10,775 bases of DNA from Candidatus Sodaliphilus limicaballi (GTDB lineage Bacteria > Bacteroidota > Bacteroidia > Bacteroidales > Muribaculaceae), in NCBI GenBank assembly GCA_018065815.1, contig JAGHSP010000045.1, forward strand, positions 1-10,775. The letters are read 5' to 3'. Position 1 is the stretch's first letter. Every line of letters starts with the position of its first letter. This document shows, piece after piece, positions 1-6,828 of this stretch. The position numbers and the translations under genes are program-made. The notes under the pieces are model-generated. The model was not told where the DNA came from. It was given only the letters and a program-made list of their open reading frames with translations, and made no database searches.

Positions 1-178
1 CCCTCCCCTCTCTCCCCCTCCATTCCCCTCTATTCCTCTCTATTCCTCTCTATTCCTCTCTATTCCCCTCTATTCCTCTCTATTCCTCTCTATTCCTCTC
101 TATTCCCCTCTATTCCTCTCAACTCCTCTCCAGTCCTCTCCAGTCCTCTCCAGTCCTCTCCAGTCCTCTCAACTCCTC
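1..178. repeat. 10-bp tandem repeat array, pyrimidine-rich on + strand
   Basis: Eighteen consecutive units of exactly 10 bp share the consensus [TC]A[TG]TCC[TC]CTC. Units 1-3 (1-30) are degenerate and C-rich. Units 4-12 (31-120) are TATTCCTCTC, with TATTCCCCTC at units 7 and 11. Unit 13 is AACTCCTCTC, units 14-17 are four identical CAGTCCTCTC, and unit 18 (171-180) starts AACTCCTC and then leaves the pattern. A C variant followed by three T variants repeats every 40 bp (21-60, 61-100, then 101 on), so blocks of four units appear to have duplicated. The array lies just beyond the terminator of the nuo genes and is not part of any gene seen here. Minus-strand frames hit TAG stops. Its function is unknown, and slippage or unequal crossover is the likely origin. 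Confidence 0.97.
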
Positions 179-180
179 AA

Positions 181-214
181 AGAAAAAAACGCCCGGGCAA
201 CCAGGCCCGGGCGT
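181..214 (-). terminator. Intrinsic terminator at the end of the nuo genes
   Basis: On the minus strand a perfect 10-bp, almost all-GC stem (+ strand arms 189-198 and 205-214) closes a 6-nt loop (199-204). It is followed directly by a run of T residues (complement of 181-189, seven T then CT). It lies 25 nt past the nuoN stop codon, as expected for a Rho-independent terminator of the leftward transcript. The strand is clear: the T-run is only on the minus-strand 3' side. This is the only canonical terminator visible in the window. Confidence 0.95.
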
Positions 215-239
215 CGCAGTTTCTATTGAGTAAATTCAA

Positions 240-1724
240 TTACACCAACGCAAACATCACACTCACGCTTGAAGTAAGTTCCTCAAGACCCATGTAGATG
301 CAGCTTGCAAGACCAATGAGGATAATGCCAAGAGCACACAGGATCATGCTTGTGCGCTCACCGCAAGAACTCTTGATAGCTGGCACTGCACACTCGTCCT
401 GACGGATAAACATCGCCTTTACCACCAGCAGGTAGTAGTAGAGCGAGATGATAGTGTTGACAAGCGCGATGAACACGAGCACGTAGATAGCCACGCTGCC
501 CTGCTTGCATGCACCCACGAAGATGAAGAACTTGCTGAAGAATCCTGCGAAGGGAGGAATACCACCCAGCGAGAACATCGCGAGCATCATAGTGAATGCA
601 AGCCAGGGATTGGTCTTGAACAGACCATTGTAGTCGTCGGTTGTCACCTTGCCGGTCTGACGCTCGATAGCAGCAATCACACCAAATGCTGCAAGGTTAG
701 AGAACACGTAAACGAGAACATAGTACATCATCGAAGCCATACCCAGCGTGTTCACTGCAATCACACCCAGCATGATGTAGCCGGCCTGTGAGATTGATGA
801 GTAAGCAAGGAAACGCTTGAGATTGCGCTGGCGCATTGCAAAGAGGTTACCGATGGTGATAGTGAGGATAATGATTGCATAGAGCATCCACTCCCACACC
901 TCGGCGTAAGCCGAGCCAAACACCTGAACCAGGATGATGAGGAACGAATAAGCAGCAGCACCCTTGCTGATTACCGACAGGTAAGATGTCACTGCTGTGG
1001 GAGCGCCTTGATATACGTCGGCTGTCCACTGGTGGAAGGGAACGAGCGACAGCTTGAACGCCACACCAGAGATAACGAATGCGATTGCCACGATGAGCAG
1101 AGCGCTGTGGTTGTTGATCACTTCCTTGGCAATGCCGTCGAAGTAGAGGGTGCCTGCGATACCATATACAAACGAAATACCCAGCAGGAATATTGCGCTT
1201 GAGAAGATTGCTGTGAACACATACTTGGCAGCAGCCTCACGGCTCTCGTAACGGTTCTTTTCGAACGCTGCAAGAGCAGCGATGGGAAGCGAAGCTGTCT
1301 CAAGACCGATCACAAAGATCAGGAAGTGACGGCCCGATATCATCAGGAACATGCCGAACAGCGTGAGGAGCAACAACTCGTAGAACTCACCGCGGCGCAC
1401 GCTCACATATTCGCTATTAGACCACTTGCCTGCCTGAAGCAGCACCAGGAGCATACCCACATTGAGGATGTTCTTCATCGCCCATGTGGTGCCGTTACAC
1501 TCTATCATCCCGCCAAACAGGCTGCCGCCACAGCTAGTGAGGCAGCTGCAAGCGCAGCAGGGTACAAAGCACAACGCTGTGTATATTGCAAACAGCACGG
1601 TAGTGAACACCGGGAGTGCACGCTGACTGCGCTGAGGCATAAAAACGTCATAGATAAACACTAGCAAGAACACTACCAGCAGGCCAAGCTCTTGCGGCAT
1701 CTGTATAAATTGAGAATAATCCAT
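240..1724 (-). CDS. nuoN: NADH-quinone oxidoreductase subunit N
   Basis: This 494-residue, very hydrophobic protein is one of the three antiporter-like subunits of the complex I membrane arm, related to Mrp antiporter subunits. The residues of the proton path are present: Glu142 in the TM5 motif GLETASLP, Lys224 in TM7 (FKLSLVPFHQW), Lys254 in TM8 (ISKGAA) and Lys398 in the broken TM12 region (GGIPPFAGFFSK). The length fits the usual 480-500. The start at 1724 gives a normal N-terminal first helix. No Shine-Dalgarno is visible in the 37 nt after nuoM. It is the last gene of the set, 25 nt before the terminator. Oddity: seven Cys lie between residues 52 and 76 in the TM2-TM3 loop. The Arg-containing TM1-TM2 loop suggests that this Cys loop faces the periplasm. 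Confidence 0.95.
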   Translation of the reverse strand: MDYSQFIQMPQELGLLVVFLLVFIYDVFMPQRSQRALPVFTTVLFAIYTALCFVPCCACSCLTSCGGSLFGGMIECNGTTWAMKNILNVGMLLVLLQAGKWSNSEYVSVRRGEFYELLLLTLFGMFLMISGRHFLIFVIGLETASLPIAALAAFEKNRYESREAAAKYVFTAIFSSAIFLLGISFVYGIAGTLYFDGIAKEVINNHSALLIVAIAFVISGVAFKLSLVPFHQWTADVYQGAPTAVTSYLSVISKGAAAYSFLIILVQVFGSAYAEVWEWMLYAIIILTITIGNLFAMRQRNLKRFLAYSSISQAGYIMLGVIAVNTLGMASMMYYVLVYVFSNLAAFGVIAAIERQTGKVTTDDYNGLFKTNPWLAFTMMLAMFSLGGIPPFAGFFSKFFIFVGACKQGSVAIYVLVFIALVNTIISLYYYLLVVKAMFIRQDECAVPAIKSSCGERTSMILCALGIILIGLASCIYMGLEELTSSVSVMFALV

Positions 1725-1761
1725 ATCTGTATTATCAAGTTTTTATAGTTCCACGCTTCAA

Positions 1762-3279
1762 TTACATGAACACCTTAAGGGCATCAACAACGGGAGCAAA
1801 GCTGTCATAAATGATGTTGATGAAGAAATTGGGGAAGCAACCGATTGCTGCCACACACACCATGAGAACGGCGGTTGACAGACGCTCCTCCCAACTTGCG
1901 TCGGTGAGTTCGCGGTGATGTTCATTCTGAACAGCGCCAAAGAGCAGCTTACCCACAACACGCAGGATGTAAACCGCAGTGATGACGATAGAGCTTGCAC
2001 CTGCAATGGTGAGAACGCGGTGGAACATGTCGCCATGCTGGAATGAACCGATGAAGATTGTCATCTCGGCTGCAAAACCGCTGAGGCCGGGAAGACCGAG
2101 CGATGCAAGACCTGCGATCACATAACCCACGCCCAGGTAAGGCATGATGTGCATCATACCGCCCATCTCGCGGATGTCGCGAGTGTGGGTGCGGCCATAG
2201 ATCATACCAATCAAGGCAAAGAACAACGCTGTCATCAGACCGTGCGAGAGCATCTGCATCACGGCACCGGTCATCGCTGTCTGGTTAAACATGAGGATGG
2301 CGAAGAGCACCATGCCGCAGTGGCTCACCGATGAATAAGCATTGATATACTTGAGGTCGGTCTGAACACATGCGCTGAATGCACCATACACGATGCTGAT
2401 GCCGGTGAGGGTAAGGAAAATCCAACCCAGCTCGCTAGCAGCGTAGGGCATCAGGTAGATGGCGATGCGGAAGCAACCGTAACCACCAAGTTTCATCAAC
2501 ACGCCGGCATGAAGCATCGACACTGCTGTGGGGGCACTTGCGTGACCGTCGGGCGACCATGTATGGAAGGGGAACATTGCACCCAGCACACCGAATCCCA
2601 CGAATGCCATGGGGAACAGATACAGCTGCCAGTCGTGGGGCACTGCATTGTTCTTGGCAATCTCGAGCAGGTTCATTGTCAAGTGACCGTCGGTTGACGA
2701 ATGGAAATAGATGCCTATGAGCGCAAGCATCAGGAATGCCGAGCCGCCCATGAGCATGAGCGTGAGCTTCATTGCGCTGTAGTTCTTGTTGCCGCTGCCC
2801 CACACACCGATGAGAAGGTACATGGGAATGAGAGCGACCTCATAGAACATGAACATTGTGAACAGGTCGATTGAGATGAAGAAACCGAATACACCTATCG
2901 ACAGCAGGAAGAACCACAGGAAGAACTGCTTGGGCAGCGGATTGATCTTCCATGAAGCGAACACTCCTGCAAAGACGATGAATGCCGAGAGGAGAATCAT
3001 CACTACCGACACACCATCAACACCCAGTGCGAGGTTGATGTTGAGGGGAGCATACCAAGATATACTGCTCTGCAACAGCATCTCGCTGGTGTCGCCAGCA
3101 CCACGCGCCTGCAGGAACAGGTAAACCAGATAAGAAGCCAGTGCCACTAGCACGCTTGCGCCTGTAACCGCAACGGCTCTGATTGCCTTGATACCCTTGT
3201 TATTGCACAGTGCCAAGCCCAGCAACGTGAGCAGCGGTACTATGACGAAATAAATCAATATATTATCAAATATCTGCAT
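1762..3279 (-). CDS. nuoM: NADH-quinone oxidoreductase subunit M
   Basis: This 505-residue membrane protein is the middle antiporter-like subunit of complex I, between NuoL and NuoN. Visible signatures are Glu147 in TM5 (FYEVALIPMYLL), the TM7-TM8 block PFHTWSPDGH...APTAVSMLHAGVLMKLGGYG with Lys263, Lys310 in VQTDLKYINAYSS, and Glu405 in the TM12 region (GLSGFAAEM). The length is typical (about 490-510). One expected residue is missing: the TM7 lysine (Lys234 in E. coli NuoM) aligns with Leu232, and there is no lysine anywhere in the stretch between residues 211 and 241. The gene starts 28 nt after the nuoL stop. No Shine-Dalgarno is seen, but the 15 nt before its ATG match those before nuoL at 14 of 15 positions. 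Confidence 0.95.
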   Translation of the reverse strand: MQIFDNILIYFVIVPLLTLLGLALCNNKGIKAIRAVAVTGASVLVALASYLVYLFLQARGAGDTSEMLLQSSISWYAPLNINLALGVDGVSVVMILLSAFIVFAGVFASWKINPLPKQFFLWFFLLSIGVFGFFISIDLFTMFMFYEVALIPMYLLIGVWGSGNKNYSAMKLTLMLMGGSAFLMLALIGIYFHSSTDGHLTMNLLEIAKNNAVPHDWQLYLFPMAFVGFGVLGAMFPFHTWSPDGHASAPTAVSMLHAGVLMKLGGYGCFRIAIYLMPYAASELGWIFLTLTGISIVYGAFSACVQTDLKYINAYSSVSHCGMVLFAILMFNQTAMTGAVMQMLSHGLMTALFFALIGMIYGRTHTRDIREMGGMMHIMPYLGVGYVIAGLASLGLPGLSGFAAEMTIFIGSFQHGDMFHRVLTIAGASSIVITAVYILRVVGKLLFGAVQNEHHRELTDASWEERLSTAVLMVCVAAIGCFPNFFINIIYDSFAPVVDALKVFM

Positions 3280-3294
3280 AATCTTCTAGAATTT
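3277..3294 (-). promoter_or_regulatory. Leader before nuoM, matching the nuoL leader
   Basis: On the minus strand, the ATG of nuoM and the 15 nt before it read AAATTCTAGAAGATTATG. The nuoL start has the same 18 nt except for one base (A for G). Neither contains a Shine-Dalgarno. It may be a shared translation-initiation context, or a copy of the nuoK-nuoL junction carried along with a nuo gene. The match is directly visible; the role is inference. Confidence 0.5.
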
Positions 3295-3307
3295 TAGCCG
3301 TTGGACA

Positions 3308-5305
3308 TTACATTAACACACACACGATGCTCACAACAGCGATGAGCAATGCACCCATGATGTAAACATATACATAACTCTGAATGCTGCCACTCTGCAT
3401 GCGGCGCACGCCATAAGCAGCGCGGTTGGTCACGTCGGCAAGCATGTTCATGAAACCATCGATAAACTTGCGGTCAAACCATGCGATGGGAACACATATA
3501 GCCTTGAAGATTACCTTGTGGGTAATGAACTGATAGAGCTCGTCCATGTAGAAACGGTGGTAAGCCGCTGTCCACAGGCCGTTCATCGAGTTCTTCATCT
3601 TGCTGGGGAGAGGATTCTCCTTGAAATACATTACATAAGCAAGACCTATGCCCACACATGCGATTGCTACGCTCGAACCAGCAACCACCCAGTTGAGCTG
3701 TGTGTGCAGCTCCTTGCCATCCCAAGTCACGAGGTCGTGCATAGGAACGAAACCGGCAACTATCGACACTACCGAGAGAATAATCAAGGGAAGTGTCATC
3801 GTCCACACCTGGTCGGCAGGCTTGTGCTCGGTGTGCACTTTGTGCTCTTTCCAGTGGAAGATGAGGAAATAGATGCGGAACATGTAGAAGGCGGTCATAC
3901 CTGCAACAGCCGACATCCAAAGACCCCAGCCGAGGCCTTTCTCGTAGCATGCCACGAGAATCTCGTCCTTACTCCAGAATCCTGCGAAAGGAGGAATGCC
4001 GGCAATGGCAAGACAGCCAATGAGGAATGCAAAGCTAGTGATGGGCATGTACTTGTGCAAGCCGTGCATGTCCTTGTTCTCGTTGCTGTGCACTGCATGG
4101 ATGATAGCACCGGCACACAAGAAGAGCAACGCCTTGAACATCGCGTGAGTGAACAAGTGGAACATTGATGCCATGTAACCCAGGCCATAACCCTCGTGAA
4201 TCTCGATGAGACCGTTGTCGGCCGAGCTAACGGCGAGTGAGGTCATCATGAACGCAATTTGAGAGATGGTTGAGAACGCAAGCGCACGCTTGATGTCGCT
4301 CTGCACACATGCGATAGCCGCTGCGTAGAATGCAGTGAACGCACCCACAACACAGATGATGTCCATCGCGCCCTGCTCAATCACATAGAGGGGGAACAGA
4401 CGTGCCACCAGGAACACACCAGCCACAACCATGGTAGCGGCGTGAATCAGGGCCGACACGGGGGTGGGACCTTCCATCGCATCGGGAAGCCAGATGTGCA
4501 AAGGATACATCGCACTCTTACCAGCACCGCCGATGAAGATGAATGTCAACGCCCATGCCATTACCGAGCAACCCATGAAGGTCTGCGCGCCTGCACTGCC
4601 TATGGCAGCTTTTGCCGCATCCATGCTGTCGGTCATTCCCACCATGCCATTCTGGTTGAAGAAGTCGAATGTGCCGGTGTAATAGCTCAAGATCATGATA
4701 CCCAGCAGGAAGAACAAGTCGGCAAGGCGGGTAACGATGAACGCCTTCTTTGATGCATGGATTGCCGCGGGTGAATGGAAATAAAAACCGATGAGAAGGT
4801 AAGATGATACACCCACCATCTCAAAGAAGATGAAAATCTGGAACAAGTTAGTGGCTACGACCAGGCCCAGCATTGAGAATGTGAACAACGCGAGGTCGGC
4901 ATAGAAACGCTGGAAACCCTTCTCGGGGTTGCCGTGGTGGTCACTCATGTAACCCAAACTGTAAAGATGCACCATGAGCGAGATAGTAGTGATCACTACC
5001 AGCATCATCGCTGCAATGGGGTCTAAGGCGATACCCATGCGGGCAACAAGTGTCGGGGTAAAAGCCAACCAGTCGGGGTTCCACACGATCACTGCCTGGC
5101 GGACGCCCTCGGCAGTAACCTGACCGTCACCAGTGCCGAAGAAATAGGTGAAGGCAACGCCATAGGCCAGCACAGTAGTCACCAGCATGCCCAGCACTCC
5201 CAGCACACCAGTGAGTTTTCTGCTCATTTTCACGCCTGCCAGTCCCAAGAAGAAGAACATGAACAGGGGAATTGCAACAACTGCTATACTTAAATTAAGT
5301 GGCAT
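3308..5305 (-). CDS. nuoL: NADH-quinone oxidoreductase subunit L
   Basis: This 665-residue protein is the distal antiporter-like subunit of complex I, the one carrying the long lateral helix along the membrane arm. Signatures in order are Glu162 in TM5 (FFEMVGVSSYLLIGFYF), Asp196 (TRLADLFFLLG), Lys263 in TM7 (AGKSAMYPLHIWLPDAM), the block GPTPVSALIHAATMVVAG at 279-296, Lys339 in VQSDIKRALAFSTISQ, His383/His387/Lys391 in FHLFTHAMFKALLFL, and Lys446 in GFWSKDEIL. The C-terminal part (about 575-640) looks like the amphipathic lateral helix, and 642-664 like the final anchor helix. Unlike NuoM, the charged residues of the proton channel are all present. The gene starts 6 nt after nuoK, with no Shine-Dalgarno. 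Confidence 0.96.
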   Translation of the reverse strand: MPLNLSIAVVAIPLFMFFFLGLAGVKMSRKLTGVLGVLGMLVTTVLAYGVAFTYFFGTGDGQVTAEGVRQAVIVWNPDWLAFTPTLVARMGIALDPIAAMMLVVITTISLMVHLYSLGYMSDHHGNPEKGFQRFYADLALFTFSMLGLVVATNLFQIFIFFEMVGVSSYLLIGFYFHSPAAIHASKKAFIVTRLADLFFLLGIMILSYYTGTFDFFNQNGMVGMTDSMDAAKAAIGSAGAQTFMGCSVMAWALTFIFIGGAGKSAMYPLHIWLPDAMEGPTPVSALIHAATMVVAGVFLVARLFPLYVIEQGAMDIICVVGAFTAFYAAAIACVQSDIKRALAFSTISQIAFMMTSLAVSSADNGLIEIHEGYGLGYMASMFHLFTHAMFKALLFLCAGAIIHAVHSNENKDMHGLHKYMPITSFAFLIGCLAIAGIPPFAGFWSKDEILVACYEKGLGWGLWMSAVAGMTAFYMFRIYFLIFHWKEHKVHTEHKPADQVWTMTLPLIILSVVSIVAGFVPMHDLVTWDGKELHTQLNWVVAGSSVAIACVGIGLAYVMYFKENPLPSKMKNSMNGLWTAAYHRFYMDELYQFITHKVIFKAICVPIAWFDRKFIDGFMNMLADVTNRAAYGVRRMQSGSIQSYVYVYIMGALLIAVVSIVCVLM

Positions 5306-5320
5306 AATCTTTTAGAATTT
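5303..5320 (-). promoter_or_regulatory. Leader before nuoL, matching the nuoM leader
   Basis: On the minus strand this reads AAATTCTAAAAGATTATG, ending in the nuoL ATG and overlapping the last codons and stop of nuoK (AAA TTC TAA). It matches the nuoM start region at 17 of 18 positions. The nuoK start (AAGACT before ATG) shares the last part, so AAGAYT-ATG occurs at three neighbouring starts. Translational coupling with nuoK is also likely, given the 6-nt gap. Confidence 0.5.
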
Positions 5321-5623
5321 CAATTTATTGATTTCAGTGATGTCCACATTCTTCAACGCACGGAACACATTGATGATGATAGCCAGGGCAAGCGCAGTCT
5401 CGGCGGCAGCGATGGCTATGGCAAACAGCGTGAAGAACATACCCTCGTTTGACAGGGGGAACAAATAACGGTTAAACACAACGAAGTTGATATCCACCGA
5501 GTTGAGCATCAACTCCAGCGATATCATGATCGCAATCATATTCTTGCGGGTGAGAAACCCATAGACACCGCAGCCAAACATGATGAGGCTGGGCACCAGA
5601 TACATTAACAAAGTCAAGTCCAT
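5312..5623 (-). CDS. nuoK: NADH-quinone oxidoreductase subunit K
   Basis: This 103-residue, three-helix membrane subunit of complex I is homologous to MrpC. Helix 2 carries Glu37 (MISLELMLNSVDINF) and helix 3 carries Glu75 (IAAAETALALAI), corresponding to the two buried glutamates of E. coli NuoK (Glu36, Glu72) that link the E channel to the antiporter-like subunits. The open frame extends 21 codons further upstream to 5686. I chose the ATG at 5623 because it gives the family's usual length (about 100), starts at the first helix, avoids overlapping nuoJ, and is preceded by AAGGAG at an 11-nt spacing. The gene lies 23 nt after nuoJ and 6 nt before nuoL. Confidence 0.95.
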   Translation of the reverse strand: MDLTLLMYLVPSLIMFGCGVYGFLTRKNMIAIMISLELMLNSVDINFVVFNRYLFPLSNEGMFFTLFAIAIAAAETALALAIIINVFRALKNVDITEINKLKF

Positions 5624-5632
5624 AGTCTTAAT

Positions 5633-5640
5633 CTCTCCTT
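5633..5640 (-). promoter_or_regulatory. Shine-Dalgarno site of nuoK
   Basis: The minus strand reads AAGGAGAG in the nuoJ-nuoK gap, with AAGGAG ending 11 nt before the nuoK ATG at 5623. This decides the nuoK start against the longer frame. It is notable because none of the other gene starts I checked in the window has a comparably strong site, as is usual in Bacteroidota. Confidence 0.7.
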
Positions 5641-5646
5641 TCTTTA

Positions 5647-6159
5647 TTAACGGCGACGGGCTATTACGACACCACCTATGATACATGCCAGCAAGAGCAC
5701 ACTCACTGCCTCGAACGGCAGCAAGTAGCCATACTTGTCAGAGCTCAGCAGGAAATTACCTATCTGCGCAATGTCGAGCGACTTGGTCTCCTCGAGCAAC
5801 TTTGTGCAGAAGCCCTCTTGGCTAAACAATGCATAACCGCAAGCACCCACTCCAAGCAACGACGCGCTCAGGCCTAGCCAGCGACGGTGAGTTGCAATGG
5901 CGTCAGACTTCTCGCCAGGCTTGTGGGTAAGCAGAATTGAAAACACAAACAGCACTACGATGCCACCGGCATACACTGCAATCTGTACTGCGCCCAGGAA
6001 CTCATAGTCCAGCTGGAAATACAGCAACGCAGTTGCAAAAAGGACAAACAGCAGATAAGTTGCCGAACGCAAAATCTTGCGGGTTGTGACAGTAAGTACC
6101 GAAAATACGATAATTGCAAGAGCAATTACGAAATACATGATAATATTTCCTACTTCCAT
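5647..6159 (-). CDS. nuoJ: NADH-quinone oxidoreductase subunit J
   Basis: This 170-residue protein has five predicted membrane helices and belongs to the complex I membrane arm next to NuoK and the quinone site. The diagnostic segment is FLGAVQIAVYAGGIVVLFVF (54-73), the TM3 with the conserved Tyr and Gly pair where a pi-bulge forms in known structures. A longer hydrophilic loop (about 78-95) and a second one (about 112-142) separate the later helices. The protein ends in a basic ARRR tail. The start at 6159 lies 2 nt after the nuoI stop, which suggests translational coupling. A second Met at residue 8 is possible but would trim the N-terminus before helix 1. Confidence 0.93.
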   Translation of the reverse strand: MEVGNIIMYFVIALAIIVFSVLTVTTRKILRSATYLLFVLFATALLYFQLDYEFLGAVQIAVYAGGIVVLFVFSILLTHKPGEKSDAIATHRRWLGLSASLLGVGACGYALFSQEGFCTKLLEETKSLDIAQIGNFLLSSDKYGYLLPFEAVSVLLLACIIGGVVIARRR

Positions 6160-6161
6160 CT

Positions 6162-6722
6162 TTATTGATTTTCTTTATTTTCGTTAGTAGCAGTAGCAGC
6201 GGGCGCAGCAGGCTTCTCCTCGCTGGCCTTGGGCTGTGCGGGGGCAGGTGCTGCCGCGGGAACTGGCTCATCCTTCTCAGGGAGATAGTTCAACTGCTTC
6301 ACCAGCGACTCGCGTGTGAACACAGCTTGCTCAAAATCGTTGCTAAACTCAATAGCGCTTGTAGGACAAGATGTCGCACACAGGCCGCAGAAGGTGCAGC
6401 TGCCCAGGTCATAGACATACTTGTCAAGTTTCATTTTCTTCTTCCCGTTGGGCAGATCAACCATGCGCGTGGTTATCTTTATGGTGCCATTGGGACAGTT
6501 GCGCTCGCATGACTTACATGCAATACATTTGTGGTTGCCCTGCTCGTCATAGATAAACTGCAGGGTGGCTCTAAACCTGTCAGGGATCTTGAGCGTTGCC
6601 CTGTTTTCAGGGTACTGCTCGGTCACCTTAGGAGTCAAGAGTTCCTTACCAGTAACTTCCATGCCTTTTATCAGGCTGTGCATGCCTTTAAAAAGACCTA
6701 CGAAATACTCCTTAACGTTCAT
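6162..6722 (-). CDS. nuoI: NADH-quinone oxidoreductase subunit I (two [4Fe-4S] ferredoxin)
   Basis: This 186-residue peripheral subunit of complex I carries electrons through clusters N6a and N6b towards NuoB and the quinone. Two classical CxxCxxCxxxCP motifs are present: Cys66-69-72-76 (CIACKSCERNCP) and Cys109-112-115-119 (CTFCGLCATSCP). The N-terminal 50 residues contain the amphipathic anchoring part. After about residue 151 there is a Pro/Ala/Glu-rich tail of about 35 residues of low complexity, ending in ENKENQ, which is not part of the ferredoxin fold. The usual upstream partner nuoH is absent, and the upstream gene is atpG, 106 nt away. The leader is A/T-rich with no Shine-Dalgarno or clear Bacteroidota promoter. 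The stop is followed 2 nt later by nuoJ. Confidence 0.95.
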   Translation of the reverse strand: MNVKEYFVGLFKGMHSLIKGMEVTGKELLTPKVTEQYPENRATLKIPDRFRATLQFIYDEQGNHKCIACKSCERNCPNGTIKITTRMVDLPNGKKKMKLDKYVYDLGSCTFCGLCATSCPTSAIEFSNDFEQAVFTRESLVKQLNYLPEKDEPVPAAAPAPAQPKASEEKPAAPAATATNENKENQ

Positions 6723-6767
6723 AAGTAAGTTTAATAGTCAATATCTGTTTTTATTTAATTTTCTAAT

Positions 6768-6819
6768 CCAGTGGCGGGATACTGACGCATAGCCTTGTGG
6801 CTCATGCCGGTCCCGCTGG
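6768..6819 (-). other. Folded intergenic element between atpG and nuoI
   Basis: Ten nt after the atpG stop codon the transcript can fold into a two-tier hairpin. The outer stem pairs 6816-6819 with 6768-6771 and 6811-6815 with 6775-6779, leaving a 3-nt bulge (6772-6774). The inner stem pairs GCAT/ATGC and AGCC/GGCT (6787-6794 with 6799-6807, one bulged base at 6803) around a 4-nt loop. An alternative 6-bp pairing, 6784-6789 with 6820-6825, would cross the outer stem as a pseudoknot. No T-run follows, only AT-rich sequence, so it is not a standard terminator. It could protect the atpG 3' end, attenuate read-through into nuoI, or be a relic of a repeat element. The folding is read by eye. Confidence 0.55.
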
Positions 6820-6828
6820 TGCGTCTAG

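Noticed and set aside
1..180. CRISPR array
   Set aside because: The units are contiguous 10-mers with no unique spacers between them.
1..300. Open + strand reading through the repeat array, which could suggest the C-terminus of a gene entering from the left
   Set aside because: A 10-bp unit lacking stop triplets is open in all + frames for trivial reasons; there is no start codon in the array and the frame runs through the terminator hairpin into nuoN antisense.
3518..4168. A 216-codon open frame on the + strand opposite nuoL
   Set aside because: It is antisense to a well-conserved gene, has a His/Cys/Glu-rich composition typical of a shadow frame, and matches no family I recognise.
5624..5686. 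A longer nuoK starting at 5686, with 21 extra residues
   Set aside because: It would overlap the end of nuoJ, adds a polar leader not expected for NuoK, and the AAGGAG site fits the start at 5623.
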